NCBI GenBank assembly: GCA_002407905.1
Contig: DHPL01000004.1
Location: forward strand, 6,386-26,854
DNA from: Anaerolineaceae bacterium UBA5365
GTDB lineage: Bacteria; Chloroflexota; Anaerolineae; Anaerolineales; Anaerolineaceae
DNA length: 20,469 nt
Reading direction: 5' to 3'
The notes beneath the pieces were generated by a model. It was not told the DNA's origin. It ran no database searches and was given only the letters and a program-made list of their open reading frames with translations. The translations under genes and the position numbers were made by a program. How positions within the stretch are numbered: position 1 is the first letter of the stretch; each line of letters starts with the position of its first letter. This document shows positions 16,027 to 20,469 of the stretch, piece by piece.

Positions 16027-17328
16027 TTACCGGCTGATGATCGGAAAAACAAACGTATAGATAGCCTGATACTTGATCAGGTTGATGCTTTTTGCGTCGG
16101 GAGAAATTTCCGCAAAGTACAGGTTTCCATCAAGGCCAGTCATCGCTTGAGCAGCATCGGCTATCTCCAGTTCGCTGAGAGAGGTTTTATTCCATAAGGC
16201 ACCTTCAAGCGTGTGCTGGAGTAACAAGTCTTCCCCATTCACGTCTTCCGCCAGGATATAAGCCACGCCTGAGAGCAAGGCACTGCCCTTGATCTTTACT
16301 GGTTCGGGCAGTTTACCGAAAGGACTGACCCCTTCTGCAAAAAAATTGCCTTGAATCAAAAACGATTCAGCCGAGTCCAACTTGTTTCCCTCTGTATCGG
16401 TTCCACCCAGGATGGTCAGGACGCCATTTTCGATAAATAACGCTGGATCGATGCGCGCGTTTGCCAACCTTGGGCCTGCCCGCCACTTGTTTTCAGAGGG
16501 GTTATAGATCAAAACCTGGTCCGAGGCATGGATGCCGTCCCACCCTCCCGCGAGAAAGAATTCGCCGTTGTAATTGGCGAGGGCATAGTCCGTTAGAGGA
16601 CTGGGGAGGTCAGCCATAACTTGCCACCTCTTTTTACTGAGGTCATAAGCTTGCAGGCTCTTGGAAACCAACCCCGAACCTTGTGTTCCTCCAGGGATGA
16701 AAAGCATTGATCCAGCGATGCCAGGCTTGGCGCCGCTCACAGGCACTGGGATGGAAGGGAGGTTCGTGGTCTTCCCGCTGCTTGTCTCAAGGCGCCTGAA
16801 CAACCCCGCCTCATCTGACTTTTGGGAACCATCCAATATGTATACGTTATCGCGATCAGCGATGAGCATCGGCGCAATCGATGCGAGATTCACTTTGCCT
16901 ATTTTTTGCACACGGGAAAGAGAAACAGGCATTAACTGGCCTGGTTCAGGAGCGGTCGGTCGGTTGAGGGCAAGTGCCGCGATTATTAATATCGCGACAG
17001 CCAAGCCTGCCCATAAATAGTATGGTTTTGCGGGCTTCGCTGGGACTGTCTCTTTATCAGTGGTCTCGGGAGCATCTTCAGCATCGGCAAGGTCTACGGA
17101 AATCAAACCAGCTTTCACAGCAAACAGTGTGGCTTCGGAGCGCGAGCTGAAATCCATTTTTTTGTAAACCTTGGAAGTGTGAACTTTAACCGTGTTTACG
17201 CTGATGAATAATTCGCTGGCAATTTCTTTGGTCGATTTCCCTTCAGCGATCAGCTTAAGAATTTCGCGCTCCCGCGCGCTTAAAGCCTCCAATCCCGCCT
17301 GGTTCTCAACTTCCAACTGCTCGTTCAT
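16027..17328 (-). CDS. membrane-spanning transcriptional regulator: LuxR-type HTH, one transmembrane helix, kelch-like propeller
   Basis: A 433-residue protein with three parts. Residues 16-76 are a LuxR/GerE helix-turn-helix (LSAREREILKLIAEGKSTKEI, then SVNTVKVHTSKVYKKM). An acidic linker follows, then a single membrane helix at about 104-121. The rest, to 433, is outside if the N-terminus is inside, and looks like a beta-propeller with kelch-type blades: LQAYDLSKKRWQVMADLPSP, YNGEFFLAGGWDG, IYNPSENKWRAGPRLANAR, and LTILGGTDTEGNKLDS. There is no receiver or ATPase domain, so it would be a one-component, ToxR-like membrane regulator. It ends in PIISR, like the neighbouring M23-like protein. 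TATAAT stands 7 bases before the ATG, so it may be leaderless. A methyltransferase gene follows after 14 bases. Confidence 0.85.
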   Translation of the reverse strand: MNEQLEVENQAGLEALSAREREILKLIAEGKSTKEIASELFISVNTVKVHTSKVYKKMDFSSRSEATLFAVKAGLISVDLADAEDAPETTDKETVPAKPAKPYYLWAGLAVAILIIAALALNRPTAPEPGQLMPVSLSRVQKIGKVNLASIAPMLIADRDNVYILDGSQKSDEAGLFRRLETSSGKTTNLPSIPVPVSGAKPGIAGSMLFIPGGTQGSGLVSKSLQAYDLSKKRWQVMADLPSPLTDYALANYNGEFFLAGGWDGIHASDQVLIYNPSENKWRAGPRLANARIDPALFIENGVLTILGGTDTEGNKLDSAESFLIQGNFFAEGVSPFGKLPEPVKIKGSALLSGVAYILAEDVNGEDLLLQHTLEGALWNKTSLSELEIADAAQAMTGLDGNLYFAEISPDAKSINLIKYQAIYTFVFPIISR

Positions 17329-17335
17329 GATGAGA

Positions 17336-17341
17336 ATTATA
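17336..17341 (-). promoter_or_regulatory. -10 box TATAAT for the LuxR/kelch gene (leaderless spacing)
   Basis: Read on the minus strand, TATAAT ends 7 bases before ATG at 17328, with no Shine-Dalgarno sequence between. An inverted repeat, GGTTCG/CGAACC, lies directly upstream. Confidence 0.5.
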
Positions 17342-17343
17342 AA

Positions 17344-17371
17344 GGTTCGCAGGTTTATTACCCCACGAACC
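17344..17371. repeat. inverted repeat upstream of the LuxR/kelch promoter
   Basis: GGTTCG at 17344-17349 and CGAACC at 17366-17371 are perfect complements, separated by 16 bases. The repeat covers the -35/spacer region and ends two bases from the -10 box. It could be an operator, or a weak terminator of the M23-like gene upstream (a T-rich stretch follows on the minus strand). Confidence 0.35.
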
Positions 17372-17397
17372 CGGTAAGTAGCTGCTTAGCATTAAAA

Positions 17398-18624
17398 TTA
17401 TCTTGAGATGAAGGGCAGGATATTGGACCACGGCCCGGCCTTAAAGGTATTCCCGCTGGTGTAGTAAGTCTGCCCGCCGCGTAGTTCATCTCCCCGGCGG
17501 GGACGGCCGCCAAAGATGCTCACGTCGTCAAAAATGATGTCCACCGAGCGGCCGAAGCAGTAATTCTTGCAGGAAAGCGTGCTGGCTTCGATCACCATAA
17601 AGTGTACATGGTGCCCGGTACTGTAGCCTGTATCGTCCACATTGGCAATCTTCATCCCCTGCCAAACATAGGCTCCCTTAACCTTCAGCGCTGCCGGAAC
17701 ACTGTCCTTGGCGATGTGGAGGTAGATCTGATAAGTCCAGGGCGTTGTGCTGCGGTCTTCCAAGGTGATCGAGTTCGTGCACCAGGAAGCACCATTGGGG
17801 CAGGTGTCACGCCAGTGGTACACGTAACCGCCTTTAGCCGCGGTGAGTTCAAACATTGTTCCGTCAGCAAAGTCGAAGGCATAATAACAGCTGCCCCCCG
17901 CGCAGGAGGTATGCCCAATGCTCCAGGTAAGGCGTTTGGTCAGGCCGCCGCGCCAGGGCAGTTTGTATCCCGAGTATACGGTGCCAGCCTTGGGCATGGG
18001 CAATTTCTCCACCGAAGGGTCATAGCGGTCAGCCAGTTCGGATTCGGCAAAGAATGAACCGGCGAAAAAGTTGGGGAAGTCCTCATCTGTATTAAAGTGC
18101 AGTACCCACTTGCCTTGTCCGGCATCGTAGATCGCCAGCACAATATGGGGTTCGCTGCTTAGGAGCTCGCCGGTTTCCGCGTCTTTTTCAGCCATCATCA
18201 GCATCGCCTGGGTGCGGTCATCGCTAAAATGCGTGTCATCAATCAGCCAGCTAAAGATACCCCGGTCTGCCAGTGCGCTGGGCAGCTGCTCGTAAAGCAG
18301 TTGTTCCAGTGCGCCTTCACCCGGCCCCTTCTCTGCCACAACGGCGGTGGGCAGGGGCGCGGGCACTGCCGGAACCTCAACAGGCGCTGGATTGTTCACA
18401 GGGCTCAAATTCGCTGCCGGATCAGGGTTGTGGGCTGCCGGCGCAGCAGGGGTTACAAAGGGCACAGGCGGCACCTTTAAAGGGCTTTCCTGGTCAATTT
18501 TATAAAGTAAAAAGCCTCCGATACCCACCATCACCAGGGTAGCCACCAGCAAAGGCCAATTGCTGCTTTTTCGTCGGGCCACGGGCTCCAGTTCGGGGGT
18601 GTAGGTTGCGTTTTTTCGTTTCAT
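17398..18624 (-). CDS. membrane-anchored M23-like peptidase homologue
   Basis: A 408-residue protein: a basic cytoplasmic stub, a membrane helix at about 23-41, a Pro/Ala/Val linker to about 95, a middle domain, and an M23 (LytM-like) C-terminal domain, which in active members cuts peptidoglycan peptides. Seen are YQIYLHI, then GYSTGHHVHF (HVH at 339-341), both standard M23 elements. The first zinc motif, normally HxxxD, reads YYAFD at 247-251, so the His ligand is missing or taken from elsewhere (a GH precedes at some distance). Three close Cys pairs (TSCAGGSC, DTCPNGASWC, LSCKNYC) suggest disulfides outside the cell. It ends in LPFISR. ATG 18624 has GAGG six bases ahead; the preceding TTG at 18627 is less likely. 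Confidence 0.8.
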   Translation of the reverse strand: MKRKNATYTPELEPVARRKSSNWPLLVATLVMVGIGGFLLYKIDQESPLKVPPVPFVTPAAPAAHNPDPAANLSPVNNPAPVEVPAVPAPLPTAVVAEKGPGEGALEQLLYEQLPSALADRGIFSWLIDDTHFSDDRTQAMLMMAEKDAETGELLSSEPHIVLAIYDAGQGKWVLHFNTDEDFPNFFAGSFFAESELADRYDPSVEKLPMPKAGTVYSGYKLPWRGGLTKRLTWSIGHTSCAGGSCYYAFDFADGTMFELTAAKGGYVYHWRDTCPNGASWCTNSITLEDRSTTPWTYQIYLHIAKDSVPAALKVKGAYVWQGMKIANVDDTGYSTGHHVHFMVIEASTLSCKNYCFGRSVDIIFDDVSIFGGRPRRGDELRGGQTYYTSGNTFKAGPWSNILPFISR

Positions 18625-18847
18625 CAAAGGCCTCGCTTAAATGCCAATAAGTACAGTGCCTTAGTTGCAATAAGCGCGCCAGACCTGTTTCGGCAAATAG
18701 CCTGGCAACCAGAGAAAGCGGTACATGTCCACAGTCAATCCACCCAAGCCAATCATTCCCCGGCAATAAACCGAGAAATCAGGCGTATCGCCCTTCAGCC
18801 ATCGAACCTGTACTTACACAACGCAACTTTTAGCGATTAAATGCGTT

Positions 18848-18853
18848 TAAAAT
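18848..18853 (+). promoter_or_regulatory. -10-like box TAAAAT, leaderless spacing to the acyltransferase
   Basis: TAAAATAGCACT leads straight into ATG 18860, six bases after the box, with no Shine-Dalgarno sequence. The rest of the gap between the divergent M23-like gene and this one (18628-18847) shows no gene or clear structure beyond a short GGCGtatCGCC dyad at 18782-18792. Confidence 0.45.
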
Positions 18854-18859
18854 AGCACT

Positions 18860-19774
18860 ATGCAGCTCGAAATTGCTACAGATAATACGAAAGCGCCCTC
18901 GAGGGAAAAACTGGCTGAATACATCTTCGCCGATATTGCCCAGGCGCTCAACATTGGCTCCGGTAACCTGCTCTATCGGTTCCTGAACCGAATTGGGACA
19001 CCGGCTGCGCTGCGTTTTGCTGAGATCCTGCGGCATATGGACCAGGTTGTGGCCGAGAAAAGCGTGCACGAGACCGCGGTTGAAGCTTTGAGTTTCTTTA
19101 CCGATGGATGGGACTTCAGGGGTACGGAGCAAATCCCCCGCGAGGGGCCGCTCCTGGTGGTGGCCAACCACCCGGGTACTGCGGATAGCATCAGCGCGGT
19201 AGGAGCGGTGGGCCGGCGGGATGTTTCGATGGTGGCTGGCAAGCGCCCGATGCTGGAGGTGTTGCCCAACCTGCGCCGCTACCTCCTCTTCCTGGATAAG
19301 GACCCCGGGCATCGCATGGGCATCATGCGCCAGATCATCCAGAAGCTCAAGCAAGGCCAAAGCGTGGTCATCTTTCCCCGCGGTTTGCTGGAGCCAGACC
19401 CTGCCCTCATCCCCGGCGCACTCGAATCGCTGAAAAACTGGTCCGATTCAGTGGGTGTCTTCCTCAACAAGGTGCCTGAAACCCGGGTGCAGCCGCTGCT
19501 TATATCCCAAACGGTGGCCCCAAAGGCTTGGCAGAGCCTTTTGGTTGCTTGCGGCGATACCCCTAAAAAACGCCAGCAGATCGCCATGATCTGGCAGTTT
19601 GCCATGCAGCGCCTTAGCCGCAGCGGAAGCTGGAAGATCCCCGTAAGGGTTGATGCCGGCCAAGCGATTCAGGCCAGGGACCTCTCCGGCTCCCTGGACC
19701 CGCGCGAAATCAGCGAAGGTATTAAGAGCAGTATGGCGAGTTTGCTGCGCGCTACCTACCCAGGCAATTTGTAG
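18860..19774 (+). CDS. PlsC-like acyltransferase
   Basis: A 304-residue member of the glycerolphosphate acyltransferase superfamily, which moves acyl chains onto lysophospholipids or related acceptors at the membrane. The catalytic HX4D motif is NHPGTAD (His 104, Asp 109). The substrate-binding block that is usually FPEG reads FPRGLLEPDP (172 on). SMVAGKRPMLEVLPNLRR lies between them. An N-terminal extension of about 85 residues precedes the catalytic part and has no membrane helix. The C-terminus (about 210-304) is not recognised. The acceptor is unknown; it may be phospholipid synthesis or acylation of another metabolite. It appears to be a single gene, and a short GC-rich hairpin without a T run lies at 19777-19792 behind it. 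Confidence 0.82.
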   Translation: MQLEIATDNTKAPSREKLAEYIFADIAQALNIGSGNLLYRFLNRIGTPAALRFAEILRHMDQVVAEKSVHETAVEALSFFTDGWDFRGTEQIPREGPLLVVANHPGTADSISAVGAVGRRDVSMVAGKRPMLEVLPNLRRYLLFLDKDPGHRMGIMRQIIQKLKQGQSVVIFPRGLLEPDPALIPGALESLKNWSDSVGVFLNKVPETRVQPLLISQTVAPKAWQSLLVACGDTPKKRQQIAMIWQFAMQRLSRSGSWKIPVRVDAGQAIQARDLSGSLDPREISEGIKSSMASLLRATYPGNL

Positions 19775-19831
19775 AGCCGGACCCCAATCCGGACAATCCA
19801 GCGGTTTTCGGTCATTCTGTGTGGTCCTCAT

Positions 19832-19860
19832 TTGGGCTGCCAAGGGCCGTAGGGTATACT
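19832..19860 (+). promoter_or_regulatory. promoter of the DtxR/MntR-family gene
   Basis: TTGGGC at 19832-19837, a 17-base spacer, and TATACT at 19855-19860. The -10 region, GGTATACT, recurs exactly before the next gene at 20373-20380. The start codon follows 11-14 bases after the box, so the leader is very short. Confidence 0.55.
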
Positions 19861-19874
19861 GAATTCACGAAGTG

Positions 19875-20264
19875 ATGCCCAAAAGCAAACTGCCTGAATC
19901 CCTCGAAATGTACCTTGAGACCATCCTGCTCCTGGGCCGGGAAGGGGGTGCTGTCCGTCAGGTGGATGTTGCCCGGGCGATGGGCTTTGCCCGGCCCAGC
20001 GTGCATGCCTCGGTCACCAAGTTACAGGAGCTCAAGCTGCTCAAAACCGACTCCAGCGGTACGCTGCTCTTCACTCCCAAAGGGCGTAAACTGGCCGAAT
20101 CCATTTACGAGCGCCATGAACTTTTCGCCCGCTTTCTGGTTTCCATTGGGGTGGACCCCATCACTGCGCAGGCCGATGCCTGCAAGATCGAACACGATGT
20201 GAGCCAGCAAACTTTTGACCGTATTCAGGCTTTTTGCGAAAGCAATATTAAGAAGGAAAGCTGA
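19875..20264 (+). CDS. short DtxR/MntR-family metal-dependent transcriptional regulator
   Basis: A 129-residue regulator made of the winged-helix DNA-binding and dimerisation domains only; no SH3-like C-terminal domain, as in MntR. It starts SLEMYLETILLL; the recognition region is ARPSVHASVTKLQELKLL, followed by the wing (GTLLFTPKGRKLAE). RHELFARFL and ACKIEHDVS hold the metal ligands. The primary-site residues match DtxR (Met 12, Cys 102, Glu 105, His 106), not the Asp and Glu typical of MntR at the first two positions. The ancillary site is only partly kept (His 80 present; the residue matching DtxR His 98 is Gln). This favours an Fe(II) response, as inference. ATG 19875 is chosen; GTG 19872 directly before it is possible. 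No SD is visible. Confidence 0.85.
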   Translation: MPKSKLPESLEMYLETILLLGREGGAVRQVDVARAMGFARPSVHASVTKLQELKLLKTDSSGTLLFTPKGRKLAESIYERHELFARFLVSIGVDPITAQADACKIEHDVSQQTFDRIQAFCESNIKKES

Positions 20265-20364
20265 GCGCCGGTCCGCGAACGCGCCAGCTAAATCCAGCCG
20301 CAATTCGTTCGCCATCCCTCTCAACTGCGAATCCAAATTATCCCGGCGAAACCGGTAAAAACGC

Positions 20365-20421
20365 TAAATTAAGGTATACTCAGGGACGTTAAAAGCTGCC
20401 TATTGCTCACCTAAGTTAAGG
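20365..20421 (+). repeat. imperfect direct repeat CTAARTTAAGG flanking a -10 box
   Basis: CTAAATTAAGG at 20364-20374 and CTAAGTTAAGG at 20411-20421 differ at one of 11 positions and are 47 bases apart. The first abuts the -10 box TATACT (20375-20380) and the second lies about 25 bases beyond the expected transcription start. They are candidate repressor sites. Confidence 0.35.
20375..20380 (+). promoter_or_regulatory. -10 box TATACT before the last, partial gene
   Basis: AAGGTATACT resembles AGGGTATACT before the DtxR-family gene. No convincing -35 box is seen. The leader to ATG 20447 would be about 60 bases. Confidence 0.4.
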
Positions 20422-20446
20422 CAGAACGATCACGAGGAGGACCTGC

Positions 20447-20469
20447 ATGCCCGCTAAGGGATGGGTAGA
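20447..20469 (+). CDS. start of an unidentified gene, cut by the window edge
   Basis: A strong Shine-Dalgarno sequence, GAGGAGG at 20434-20440, stands six bases before ATG 20447. Only seven full codons are in the window (MPAKGWV), without a stop. Product unknown. A promoter and a direct repeat lie upstream, and its place right after a DtxR-family regulator suggests that it could be a target of that protein; a metal transporter would fit, but nothing in the seven residues shows this. Confidence 0.55.

Noticed and set aside
18628..18847. Possible small RNA or riboswitch in the divergent gap, suggested by the GGCGtatCGCC dyad at 18782-18792.
   Set aside because: Only one short dyad is visible and no known riboswitch core or tRNA-like pattern was recognised.
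19777..19792. Hairpin CCGGA-CCCCAA-TCCGG behind the acyltransferase as a terminator.
   Set aside because: The stem is only five pairs and no T run follows, so an intrinsic terminator is not supported.

Overview
The window reads as a chromosomal segment of a bacterium that is probably a member of Chloroflexota, class Anaerolineae. This is inference from gene style, not from a marker gene: a homoserine dehydrogenase of about 345 residues without an ACT domain, secreted proteins with Pro/Thr-rich linkers, C-termini of the type PxISR, and several genes with a TANAAT box only 6-7 bases before the ATG. No rRNA, tRNA, CRISPR array, insertion sequence or phage gene was seen.

Layout. (1) 1-3.9 kb, plus strand, housekeeping: the tail of a probable DnaE, homoserine dehydrogenase (hom), HPPK (folK) and a large GT-C-like membrane protein; the last three touch or overlap. 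(2) 3.98-7.2 kb: a sulfate-activation set, cysC, cysD and cysN, that would make APS and PAPS. The CysN carries a C-terminal APS-kinase-like domain with a broken P-loop. (3) 7.24-13.3 kb: a tightly overlapping five-gene glycan operon (two GT4 glycosyltransferases, a Wzx-type flippase, a polysaccharide pyruvyl transferase, a third GT4), visibly richer in A+T than region 2. (4) 13.3-15.3 kb: a small lipoprotein on the minus strand, divergent from a highly regular four-repeat secreted protein that ends in a strong hairpin terminator. (5) 15.3-18.6 kb, minus strand: an M23-like membrane-anchored protein, a transmembrane regulator (LuxR-type HTH, one membrane helix, kelch-like propeller outside) and a methyltransferase directly behind it. 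(6) 18.86-20.47 kb, plus strand: a PlsC-like acyltransferase, a short DtxR/MntR-family metal regulator, and the first codons of another gene.

How the parts may work together. Most of the window from 2 kb on serves the cell surface. The five-gene operon would build, flip and pyruvylate a lipid-linked oligosaccharide. The neighbouring PAPS-forming genes raise the possibility that the glycan is also sulfated, although no sulfotransferase lies in the window. The four-repeat secreted protein, the lipoprotein, the M23-like protein and the propeller regulator all face outward, and the last two share the same short C-terminal motif.

The most unusual items are the membrane-spanning LuxR/kelch regulator, the pseudo-APS-kinase domain on CysN, the shared PxISR tail, and the domain-minimal DtxR homologue whose metal ligands look iron-type rather than manganese-type.
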